A stretch of 5,818 bases of DNA from Ignavibacteriaceae bacterium (GCA_023231105.1 JALNWB010000210.1:1-5818); one strand, 5' to 3'; counted from the first letter of the stretch, positions 1-5,818 are shown. A program made the numbers and translations. The notes: generated from the letters alone by a model not told the origin.

Positions 1-872
1 ACTAACTTCATTTGTGTCAATTGATAAGCGGCAATTGGTTTAGAAAATTGTTTTCTACTTTTAGCATATTCTAAAGCTGAATCGTAACAGGCCATCATCG
101 AACCGACAACTCCCCAAGCAATTCCGTACCTTGCCTGGTTTAAGCACATTAACGGCGATTTTAATCCTGCTCCCAAGGGTAAAAAATTTCTTTCGGGAAT
201 GAAAACATTATTAAATATTAATTCTGATGTTACGGAAGCACGCAAAGAATGTTTACCTGTCATTTCGGGAGCAGAAAACCCTTTAAATTCTTTTTCTACG
301 AGAAATCCATTAACAATACCATTTAATTTAGCCCAAACAATTGCAATGTCTGCAATAGTTCCGTTGGTAATCCACATTTTAGCCCCGTTAAGAAGGTATC
401 CACCATCCACTTTTTCGGCTTTAGTCACCATACCTCCGGGATTTGAGCCATAATCAGGTTCAGTTAATCCAAAACACCCGATTTTCTCCCCTTTTGCAAG
501 TAAGGGGAGCCAATAATCTTTTTGTTCTTCACTTCCGAATGTGAAAATAGGATACATTACCAATGCACTTAGAACAGAAGCAAAACTTCTAACTCCACTG
601 TCTCCCCTTTCTAATTCCTGCATAATTAAACCATAAGCTACATTATTCATTTCGGCACAGCCATATTTTGCAGGCAATGTGGGACCTAATAGTCCTAATT
701 CTGCCATTTGAGGCACGAGATAAAGAGGAAATTTACCTTCCCTGTTATATTTTACAATTTGAGGAAGAACTTCATTATCAACAAAAGAACGTACGGTTTC
801 TCTAACAAGCAGTTCATCTTCAAAAAGAAGATCATCTATATTAAAATAGTTAACGCCTGAAAACTTAGCCAT
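1..872 (-). CDS. gcdH: Glutaryl-CoA dehydrogenase-like acyl-CoA dehydrogenase (3' part outside window)
   Basis: Flavin-dependent acyl-CoA dehydrogenase, probably oxidising and decarboxylating glutaryl-CoA to crotonyl-CoA in the cytoplasm (lysine, tryptophan and aromatic-acid breakdown), with electrons passed to ETF. I read 290 codons from the ATG at 872 to the window edge without a stop. The N-terminal helical domain (about 1-130) is followed by the FAD-binding middle-domain signature GCFGLTEPDYGS at 132-143 and WITN at 167-170, then RYGIAWGVVG at 248-257 and the start of the C-terminal helical domain. It can be aligned by eye to human GCDH over most of its length. Residues E88, R95 and S99 match human E87, R94 and S98, the substrate-carboxylate pocket as I recall it. 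The catalytic Glu lies in the missing C-terminal part. The ribosome site is only a weak purine run, GAAAAAG. It is transcribed away from the metal-receptor operon. The family is near certain; the exact substrate is likely but inferred. Confidence 0.9.
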   Translation of the reverse strand, partial: MAKFSGVNYFNIDDLLFEDELLVRETVRSFVDNEVLPQIVKYNREGKFPLYLVPQMAELGLLGPTLPAKYGCAEMNNVAYGLIMQELERGDSGVRSFASVLSALVMYPIFTFGSEEQKDYWLPLLAKGEKIGCFGLTEPDYGSNPGGMVTKAEKVDGGYLLNGAKMWITNGTIADIAIVWAKLNGIVNGFLVEKEFKGFSAPEMTGKHSLRASVTSELIFNNVFIPERNFLPLGAGLKSPLMCLNQARYGIAWGVVGSMMACYDSALEYAKSRKQFSKPIAAYQLTQMKL

Positions 873-892
873 ATCTTTTTCGTTTTTATTAT

Positions 893-923
893 CAAAATTA
901 CAGAATAAGTCTTACTCGGCAAA
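893..923 (-). promoter_or_regulatory. Bacteroidota-type promoter of the acyl-CoA dehydrogenase gene
   Basis: Reading the minus strand, TTTG (plus positions 920-923) is followed by a spacer of exactly 19 bp (901-919) and then TAATTTTG (893-900). This matches the Bacteroidota sigma-A consensus TTTG / TAnnTTTG in every fixed base. The ATG at 872 lies 20 bp beyond the -7 element, so the leader would be short, about 10-18 nt. The 8-mer TAATTTTG also occurs at 920-927, where it overlaps the -33 box. No experimental start is known here; the assignment rests on the consensus, the spacing and the distance to the gene. Confidence 0.6.
903..917. promoter_or_regulatory. Imperfect 7-1-7 palindrome, candidate operator
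   Basis: GAATAAG and CTTACTC flank a single T at 910; six of the seven pairs match. The centre at 910 is also the exact centre of the 19-bp spacer of the leftward promoter, a typical position for a repressor that blocks RNA polymerase. Seven-one-seven dyads are common for Fur-family regulators, but TetR- or GntR-type fatty-acid regulators could also use such a site. It is inferred from symmetry alone, and such an AT-rich dyad could arise by chance. Confidence 0.35.
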
Positions 924-948
924 ATTAGCACAAGTAAAAATATTTCTA

Positions 949-978
949 TTTGCTTTATTGCCTGAAAAAAGTATTTTG
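949..978 (+). promoter_or_regulatory. Possible rightward promoter of the small-protein/receptor operon
   Basis: TTTG at 949-952 is followed by 19 bp and then TATTTTG at 972-978. The second box is one base shorter than the TAnnTTTG consensus, so this is a near match only. If used, transcription would begin within a few bases of the GTG at 984, leaving almost no leader. That fits the absence of any Shine-Dalgarno sequence before this gene. Confidence 0.3.
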
Positions 979-983
979 CAAAG

Positions 984-1334
984 GTGAAAACAAAATCATT
1001 AAATCAGACAAAGCAATATTTTTTACTCGCAGCTTATTTATTTTTAGTAACTGCAGGTTCATTTCATTATCATATTTATTCACTTAAGAATAGAGGTAAT
1101 ACTTTTATTTCTATTCAGAATAAAAGTGAAGCACTTAATGATTTTTTAGATACCGCATCGGGGATTTGTTCACTTGACCATTTTTTCCAATCAATCAATT
1201 TTGTAGATCAATCTGCAGAAGGAAAAAACATTAAGCTCCCAGAAGTAGAGCAATTAATTGTAAAATCTTGTTTTTGTACCCCCAATAAAGTTTCTTATTA
1301 CTATTATCCCTTAAGAGCTCCTCCCGTGATTTAG
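984..1334 (+). CDS. Small membrane-anchored or exported protein with HxH, CxLDH and C-terminal RAPP motifs
   Basis: I do not recognise a named family with certainty. The 116-aa product has a basic N-terminus (five of the first ten residues are K, Q or N-rich polar), one hydrophobic stretch at about 12-27 that would act as a signal peptide or membrane anchor, and then a polar, probably periplasmic part. Visible motifs are H28-Y-H30 just after the hydrophobic segment, C62-S-L-D65-H66, C96-F-C98, a YYYY run at 105-108 and R111-A-P-P near the end. The layout recalls small DUF2946-like proteins often found next to outer-membrane metal receptors, which is a comparison from memory. GTG at 984 is the only usable start: an in-frame TGA lies at 963-965, there is no in-frame ATG between, and no later Met occurs. 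It ends 50 bp before the receptor gene on the same strand, so the two are probably co-transcribed. A role in binding or passing on the receptor's metal is inference. Confidence 0.7.
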   Translation: MKTKSLNQTKQYFLLAAYLFLVTAGSFHYHIYSLKNRGNTFISIQNKSEALNDFLDTASGICSLDHFFQSINFVDQSAEGKNIKLPEVEQLIVKSCFCTPNKVSYYYYPLRAPPVI

Positions 1335-1372
1335 TTCTCTGATTTCTTTTTACAAAATCGTTAATTAAAATT

Positions 1373-1378
1373 AAGGAG
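1373..1378 (+). promoter_or_regulatory. Strong Shine-Dalgarno site of the TonB-dependent receptor
   Basis: AAGGAG lies 6 bp before the ATG at 1385 and fixes that start. It is the only strong site of this type seen in the window; the dehydrogenase and small-protein starts have weak or no sites, so the receptor is probably translated more efficiently than its upstream partner. Confidence 0.75.
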
Positions 1379-1384
1379 CTACTT

Positions 1385-3628
1385 ATGTTTAAGTACTTAT
1401 TAGTATTTATTATCTATTCCATTTTTTCTTTTGGTTTTCCTCAGCCCACCTCTATTGTACAGGGCGTAATTCTTGATTCGCATAACAAAGAACCATTAAT
1501 AGGAGTCAATGTTTTTCTTAAAGAATTAAAAATTGTCACCGAAACAAATGAGGATGGAGTTTTTCAGTTTCCTAATCTTGCCGAGGGAAGTTACACACTT
1601 GTTTCATCTCTCACAGGACATAAAGAAAATATCACAAAAATATTAGTCCCTCAAAAAGAAAAACTAATTATTGAGATGCACGAACAAGTTATTAATTTGA
1701 ATGAGACTGTAGTTACTGGAAATCCATTTTCACTTGATCTAAAAGAACTATCACAAGCAACTATTTCACTTTCGCAGCTTGATTTACAGATTAAAAGAGA
1801 TGCAACCTTAGCACAATCATTAGACTTTCAACCCGGTGTTTCAATGCGTTCGAACGGAACTGCAGCCTCCCGCCCTGTCATCCGTGGATTTAGCAACAAC
1901 ATGATCTTAATATTAGAAGATGGTTTGCGCATGGGAGATTTATCTTCTGCTTCCGATGACCATGGGATTTCCGATGATGGAAGCGAACCAGAAAAAATTG
2001 AAATTATTAGAGGACCCGCAAGTTTGCTCTATGGAAGTAATGCCATCGGAGGTGTTGTTAATGTTATTACCGATGCAATTCCGGCAACCATTCCGCAACA
2101 ATTGACCGGACATTTCTTGACGGAGGGTTCCTCTGTTAATAACCAATATTTAACAAATCTTCATCTCAATTACGGCATTAATCTTTTTTCTTTTCATGGG
2201 AATTATTATAAAAGAAACGCCGGCGATTATAAAATTCCAACCGGCGAAAAAACATTTAATTCTTTTTTTGAAATCTTCGGAGGACAAACCGGAGTTTCAT
2301 TTCATCCTAACTGGGGAATTATCGGAATTAGTTTTTCTTCATTCCATAATAAGTATGGACTGCCTGCACCACGCATAAGTACATCGGCTACTTTCATCGA
2401 TATGAATAAAACTCAATTAAAATATATAACTGATATTAAAATCGATAACAGCTTTTTGTCAGAACTAAATTTCAAAGGAAGTTATCAAAATTATCATCAT
2501 AATGAAATCGATAAATTCAGTGGTGTCATTGGTACTTCATTTAACCTTGAGTCAGCAAATTTTGATATTTCATCCAAACATGTTCCGATGTTATACTTTA
2601 CTAACGGCATTATCGGATTGTCAGCATCATATCAAAAATATAAGGTACTCGGAAGTGAGGCGATAACACCAAATACTAAATCACTAACCGCAGCGTCCTA
2701 TATTTTTGAACAAATGAAATTTAACAAATTGAATCTCTCCTTCGGTGTAAGGACCGAAATAAATACTCTAGATATTAGTCAAGCTGTTTTAACGGATTCT
2801 ATTTTTACAAGTCAAAAAAAGAATTTTGCCACACTTTCCGGTTCTTTGGGTATGGTCTATTCCATTTCAGAAGAACAATCGATATTTTTCAATGTTGCTA
2901 AAGCATTTCGATCACCAAGCACCGATGAACTTGCTTCATATGGAATTCATAAAGCGGCAAATAGTTTTGACATTGGGAATAGAAATTTGTTAGTTGAGAA
3001 TAATACCGGTGTGGACTTAGGTTTGCGATCATTTAATGAAGAATATTCCGCAGAAATAACCGGGTATATAAATTCTATTAATAATTATATCTCAAGAACT
3101 CCAATCGCAGTTTTTTATAATAACGAGACCAATGATGCTGCAAAAATCCCTATCGGTTTTAATGATTCTACCGGTTTCCGGGTAAAAAAATACCTTAATA
3201 AAGAAGCTATTTTTTTTGGTTTTGAAAGTAAGATAAACTTTAAATTAAAAGATAATCTTGCAACCACAATCATCACAGATTATGTGAGGGCTAAGAATAG
3301 TAAAACGAAAGAAAATCTACCTCAGATCCCACCATTTCGGTTTTCAGTGGAAACAAGATACACAGTTGATCAATTTTGGTTAGGATTTAACGCAAAAGCA
3401 GCTGCATCTCAAAAAAATATTTCAATAAATGAAACTCCTACTGCAGGCTATTTTCTCGTTGATTTTTATGGAGGCATGAAATTCTTTTCGGGCAGATTTG
3501 CTCATATTATCTCTTTGAAGATTGAAAATGCCCTTAACCGCGAATATAAAGATCATCTTTCCGCAATTAAGGAGTTTACTTCTATGCCCGGAAGAAATAT
3601 TTCACTCAGTTATAAATTCCTGTTTTAA
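1385..3628 (+). CDS. ZnuD-like TonB-dependent outer-membrane receptor, probably for zinc
   Basis: A complete 747-aa receptor importing a metal ion or chelate across the outer membrane with energy from TonB-ExbBD. In order: a signal peptide (about 1-20), a carboxypeptidase-regulatory-like beta domain (about 25-100; GVILD and the ending EGSYTL), a TonB-box-like ETVVTGN at 107-113, a plug domain (about 120-235) with RPVIRG at 163-168 and RGPASLLYGSNAIGGVVNVI at 209-228, and a 22-strand-type barrel ending in Phe. The plug carries SDDHG (D192, H193), the equivalent of the zinc-binding Asp-His of Neisseria ZnuD. The barrel has HHNEID (E374), FRSPSTDEL (509-516) and YGIH (H522), all typical of the ZnuD branch. 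From memory, ZnuD binds zinc with D99, H100, E340 and H499, which these residues would match. The His-rich external loop of neisserial ZnuD is absent. The start is set by a strong ribosome site. Membership of the receptor family is certain; the zinc substrate is likely, and another metal is possible. Confidence 0.88.
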   Translation: MFKYLLVFIIYSIFSFGFPQPTSIVQGVILDSHNKEPLIGVNVFLKELKIVTETNEDGVFQFPNLAEGSYTLVSSLTGHKENITKILVPQKEKLIIEMHEQVINLNETVVTGNPFSLDLKELSQATISLSQLDLQIKRDATLAQSLDFQPGVSMRSNGTAASRPVIRGFSNNMILILEDGLRMGDLSSASDDHGISDDGSEPEKIEIIRGPASLLYGSNAIGGVVNVITDAIPATIPQQLTGHFLTEGSSVNNQYLTNLHLNYGINLFSFHGNYYKRNAGDYKIPTGEKTFNSFFEIFGGQTGVSFHPNWGIIGISFSSFHNKYGLPAPRISTSATFIDMNKTQLKYITDIKIDNSFLSELNFKGSYQNYHHNEIDKFSGVIGTSFNLESANFDISSKHVPMLYFTNGIIGLSASYQKYKVLGSEAITPNTKSLTAASYIFEQMKFNKLNLSFGVRTEINTLDISQAVLTDSIFTSQKKNFATLSGSLGMVYSISEEQSIFFNVAKAFRSPSTDELASYGIHKAANSFDIGNRNLLVENNTGVDLGLRSFNEEYSAEITGYINSINNYISRTPIAVFYNNETNDAAKIPIGFNDSTGFRVKKYLNKEAIFFGFESKINFKLKDNLATTIITDYVRAKNSKTKENLPQIPPFRFSVETRYTVDQFWLGFNAKAAASQKNISINETPTAGYFLVDFYGGMKFFSGRFAHIISLKIENALNREYKDHLSAIKEFTSMPGRNISLSYKFLF

Positions 3629-3635
3629 GTTTGAA

Positions 3636-3669
3636 GAAAATTCGTTAATTTTTGAACGATAAAATTTTC
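3636..3669 (+). other. AT-rich bulged hairpin after the receptor gene
   Basis: GAAAATT (3636-3642) pairs with AATTTTC (3663-3669) and CGTT (3643-3646) with AACG (3655-3658), with a four-base bulge on the 3' side. It begins 8 bp after the receptor stop codon. It lacks a following T-tract and is poor in GC, so it is not a convincing terminator; it may stabilise the mRNA end or be a chance result of AT-rich sequence. The tRNA promoter should also lie in this 51-bp gap, but I see no clear consensus match. Confidence 0.25.
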
Positions 3670-3679
3670 AATTTAACAC

Positions 3680-3768
3680 GGAGAGGTGGGTGAGTGGCTG
3701 AAACCAGCGGTTTGCTAAACCGCCGTATGGGTAAAACTGTACCCCGGGTTCGAATCCCGGCCTCTCCG
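3680..3768 (+). tRNA. tRNA-Ser, anticodon GCU (reads AGC/AGU)
   Basis: The 89-nt gene folds as a class II tRNA. The acceptor stem is GGAGAGG (3680-3686) with CCTCTCC (3761-3767), and the discriminator is G3768, as expected for serine. The anticodon stem is GCGGT (3707-3711) with ACCGC (3719-3723), and the loop TTGCTAA has anticodon GCT at 3714-3716. The long variable arm is a 6-bp stem (3725-3730 with 3737-3742, including two G-U pairs) around a 6-nt loop. The T arm is CCGGG-TTCGAAT-CCCGG (3744-3760). The bases after the discriminator read CAT, so CCA is not encoded and must be added after transcription. Confidence 0.97.
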
Positions 3769-3776
3769 CATTGAAG

Positions 3777-3818
3777 AAATCCTTTGTTTTCGTTATGAAA
3801 ATGAAGGATTTTTATTTT
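3777..3818 (+). terminator. Rho-independent terminator of the tRNA-Ser gene
   Basis: A 15-bp stem pairs 3777-3791 with 3797-3811 around the loop GTTAT. It has two adjacent wobble pairs in the middle and none unpaired. A T-rich tail (TTTTTATTTT) follows directly. It lies 8 nt past the tRNA. The T-tract is on the plus-strand side only, so it would stop rightward transcripts and shield the convergent SulP gene. Confidence 0.8.
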
Positions 3819-3898
3819 ACAGTAAAATAGCAGAATCGAAATTTTGTATGAGTGCCACTTGAATTCACTTCTTTAAAAAAAATTCATTTTACTCAATC

Positions 3899-3937
3899 AC
3901 CTTACGCAAAAATTCATCCCAATATTGTACGCAAGGT
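3899..3937 (-). terminator. Candidate 3'-UTR hairpin of the SulP gene
   Basis: In the minus-strand RNA, 3928-3937 pairs with 3899-3908 as ten consecutive pairs, two of them G-U, with a 19-nt loop; it starts 6 bp after the SulP stop codon. On the plus strand the same two positions would be A-C mismatches, so the fold favours the SulP transcript. A run of eight T (minus strand, 3875-3882) follows, but about 16 nt after the stem rather than directly. A classic terminator is therefore not certain; it could be a stability hairpin. The rest of 3819-3943 holds no gene that I can see. Confidence 0.4.
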
Positions 3938-3943
3938 AAGTTA

Positions 3944-5818
3944 TTAATTCTCTTCTAATGCTTTCACTTCAATATTACTTTGGCGTAATCTATCTGCTAT
4001 GGTACGGGCTAATTGTTCAAAAAATTGCCCGCCGATTTCAGGATGCTGTTTTACCACTTCGGAAAATTTTTCTCTGGAAAGAACATAGAGATCAACATCT
4101 TCAGCAGCTACAGCGTTTGCAGAACGTGTCCCTTTATCAAGGAACGACATATCACCAAAAAAACCGCCGGTCGGGAATGTAACTAAATGATGGCTCTTTC
4201 CCTGAGATAACGGCAATACAATCTTTACCATTCCTTTTCTAATAAAATAAATTTCATCACTTTCTTCACCGATCTCGAATATCAACTCATTCGGTTTGTA
4301 AGATTGTAAAACCATACACTTAAGCAATGCATCTAACGCCAGGTCAGAGAGACCTTCAAAAAAGTTAAACTGTTGAACGGTAAGAGATTGACCGGGAGTA
4401 TGCGTAACAACATTTTCTGATTTCAAGATGTCATCTTCAATCCATTCGAGAGCAGAGTCAAGATCATCAAAAAATTTAAGAATTTCAGTTTCTGTTAAGC
4501 CAAGGTCTTCAAGATAAGATTTAACATTCTGCCCGGTAGGCAAACTTAATGGAACCGAAGTAAAGACTAAGTGTCCCTTTTGATTTTTTACCCGCGCCTG
4601 GATTTGTTTGAGCATATTTACAGCAGTATAATCAATTGACTGTACCCTTTTCATATCAAGTAAAATATATTTGCACTTTTTTAGAAAAGGTTCTAACTCA
4701 GTAAATAATTGATCGGTAGTTCCAAAGAATAGTTGTCCTTGCAGTTCAACAACTATCGTCTCGTTCCCTTTCAATTGCAATATTTCCAGTTCGTTTTTGA
4801 ATCGGATTTTTTTTGAAAATATCTGGTTACCGAAAACTTTTCTTCGAATTACCGATGATCTAATTTGCTCTCTGAGGAAAAGAAGAATCGCAAAAGCAAT
4901 TCCTACACCGGAAGCAGCAATCAAACTCATACTAACGGCAGAAATAACAACCGCTACAATACAAAAGAAATCGAATCGTGTTGACTTATGTTTTAAAAGC
5001 GCAAAACTTTTTTTATCTACCATGCGAACAGCAACAACCATAAGGATTCCGGCTAACGCTGCGAAAGGAATCCATGCAACTAATTTTCCTAAAAGTAAAA
5101 GAACAAGAAGTGAAGAAATACCAACTACAACACCTGACATTTGTGTTTTAGCGCCGCTATTCAGATTAACCAAAGTTGCGCCCATAGTTCCTGCGCCCGG
5201 AATACCACCGGTAAGGGCGGTAACAATGTTCCCTATTCCCTGCCCTAATAATTCTTTATTTGAATTATGCCGCGAATATGTTAACGCATCTAAAACTACA
5301 CATGTTTTTAAAGTATCAATTGAAAGAAGAACTGCCAGAGTTAAGGTTGGCACTATAACAAAACCAATTGCCGAAAAATCAATGGTAGGAAGCAGCTTGC
5401 CATTATTGACTAACATATTAATTATATCTGAAAAAGATGCTGAGATTGGTCCTATCACAAAAGAATTATTTTCGAGTACAGCTAATGCAGGATTCATTAA
5501 TGACAATGCAAAATAGGAAAGTATTCCGGCGATCAAAGCAAGAATTGCTGCGGGAATCTTTTTAGTTAATTTTGGAGCAAAAAGCATTACAAGAATTGTT
5601 ACAACTCCAACAAAAGTACTTTCCCAACGAAAAAGATATAATGACGAAAGAAAAGTTGAAACCGTAACTTTTACCGGGATTCCTAAAAACTTTGGCAGTT
5701 GACCAAAAAATATAAGAACTCCTACTCCGCTTAAATAACCGGCAACAACAGGATAAGGAATGTATTTGATAAATCTCCCTCCACCTAACTTTCCAATCAG
5801 TAACTGAACAACTCCTGA
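3944..5818 (-). CDS. SulP (SLC26-type) anion transporter with STAS and cyclic-nucleotide-binding domains (5' part outside window)
   Basis: Inner-membrane transporter of the SulP family, which carries sulfate, bicarbonate or other anions; the substrate cannot be read here. The frame is open from the window edge, giving 624 visible residues, so the ATG at 5587 is internal and not the true start. Visible part: membrane core at about 1-325, with PYPVVAG (21-27), the family signature RHNSN (183-187) and GGIPGAGTMGAT (204-215); a STAS domain at about 345-443 with D396-Y-T398-A in the loop where SpoIIAA-type proteins have Asp-Ser-Ser; and a CRP-like cyclic-nucleotide-binding domain at about 484-613. 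Its phosphate-binding cassette reads GDMSFLDKGTRSA, with Arg565 and Ser566 kept but Asp556 where CRP and PKA have Glu. Within the core, SIDTLK has Asp where many SulP proteins have Glu. Probably about 60-90 N-terminal residues are missing. It converges on the tRNA gene. This triple fusion suggests transport gated by an intracellular ligand; the family call is firm, and the ligand and anion are unknown. Confidence 0.93.
   Translation of the reverse strand, partial: SGVVQLLIGKLGGGRFIKYIPYPVVAGYLSGVGVLIFFGQLPKFLGIPVKVTVSTFLSSLYLFRWESTFVGVVTILVMLFAPKLTKKIPAAILALIAGILSYFALSLMNPALAVLENNSFVIGPISASFSDIINMLVNNGKLLPTIDFSAIGFVIVPTLTLAVLLSIDTLKTCVVLDALTYSRHNSNKELLGQGIGNIVTALTGGIPGAGTMGATLVNLNSGAKTQMSGVVVGISSLLVLLLLGKLVAWIPFAALAGILMVVAVRMVDKKSFALLKHKSTRFDFFCIVAVVISAVSMSLIAASGVGIAFAILLFLREQIRSSVIRRKVFGNQIFSKKIRFKNELEILQLKGNETIVVELQGQLFFGTTDQLFTELEPFLKKCKYILLDMKRVQSIDYTAVNMLKQIQARVKNQKGHLVFTSVPLSLPTGQNVKSYLEDLGLTETEILKFFDDLDSALEWIEDDILKSENVVTHTPGQSLTVQQFNFFEGLSDLALDALLKCMVLQSYKPNELIFEIGEESDEIYFIRKGMVKIVLPLSQGKSHHLVTFPTGGFFGDMSFLDKGTRSANAVAAEDVDLYVLSREKFSEVVKQHPEIGGQFFEQLARTIADRLRQSNIEVKALEEN

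Noticed and set aside
199..453. 84-codon plus-strand open frame
   Set aside because: It is antisense to the glutaryl-CoA dehydrogenase frame, whose FAD-binding signature is encoded in the same interval on the minus strand.
893..927. CAAAATTA repeated at 893-900 and 920-927 as a regulatory direct repeat
   Set aside because: The copies coincide with the -7 box and the region of the -33 box, whose consensus motifs share TTTG, so the promoter call explains most of the repetition.
1920..2378. Short open frames within the receptor gene on both strands
   Set aside because: All overlap the plug and first barrel strands of the TonB-dependent receptor, which has clear family motifs throughout.
3680..3768. 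tRNA-Ser gene as an integration (attachment) site for a mobile element
   Set aside because: No repeated copy of the tRNA 3' end, integrase or other mobile-element gene is present; the flanks look like ordinary chromosome.
3958..4182. 74-codon plus-strand open frame
   Set aside because: It is antisense to the cyclic-nucleotide-binding domain of the SulP protein and has no features of its own.
4797..5516. 239-codon open frame on the plus strand opposite the SulP gene
   Set aside because: It lies wholly inside the well-supported SulP reading frame on the other strand, has no ribosome site or recognisable domain, and reads as a low-complexity shadow of the membrane segments.
5585..5587. ATG as the start of the SulP protein
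   Set aside because: The frame stays open for 77 further codons to the window edge and those codons encode conserved SulP membrane core, including PYPVVAG, so this Met is internal.

Overview
The window is AT-rich and most resembles a member of the Bacteroidota/Chlorobiota/Ignavibacteriota group. The reasons are: a promoter on the minus strand that matches the Bacteroidota consensus (TTTG, 19 bp, TAnnTTTG); a TonB-dependent receptor with an N-terminal carboxypeptidase-regulatory-like domain; few strong Shine-Dalgarno sites; and a tRNA gene with no encoded CCA. The exact lineage cannot be fixed from this stretch.

Layout. (1) Positions 1-872, minus strand: the N-terminal 290 codons of an acyl-CoA dehydrogenase of the glutaryl-CoA dehydrogenase type, cut by the window edge. 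(2) Positions 873-983: a 111-bp divergent intergenic region with a Bacteroidota-type promoter for the dehydrogenase, an imperfect 7-1-7 palindrome centred in that promoter's spacer, and a weaker promoter pointing right that would give an almost leaderless GTG-started mRNA. (3) Positions 984-3628, plus strand: a probable two-gene operon. It encodes a 116-aa membrane-anchored or exported protein with His/Cys motifs and a ZnuD-like TonB-dependent receptor, probably for zinc or another transition metal. (4) Positions 3680-3768: tRNA-Ser(GCU), followed by a strong intrinsic terminator. (5) Positions 3944-5818, minus strand: a SulP (SLC26-type) anion transporter fused to a STAS domain and a C-terminal cyclic-nucleotide-binding domain. 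Its N-terminus lies beyond the window.

How the parts fit. The receptor would take a scarce metal chelate or ion across the outer membrane using TonB energy. The small protein just upstream carries an HxH, a CxLDH and a C-terminal RAPP motif, and is the least understood element here; it may handle the same metal in the periplasm. The SulP protein looks like an inner-membrane anion transporter gated by an intracellular ligand. The dehydrogenase belongs to lysine/tryptophan/aromatic-acid catabolism. These three units show no obvious shared pathway. The best candidate for something little described is the small His/Cys protein with its receptor; the dyad inside the divergent promoter is the best regulatory lead.
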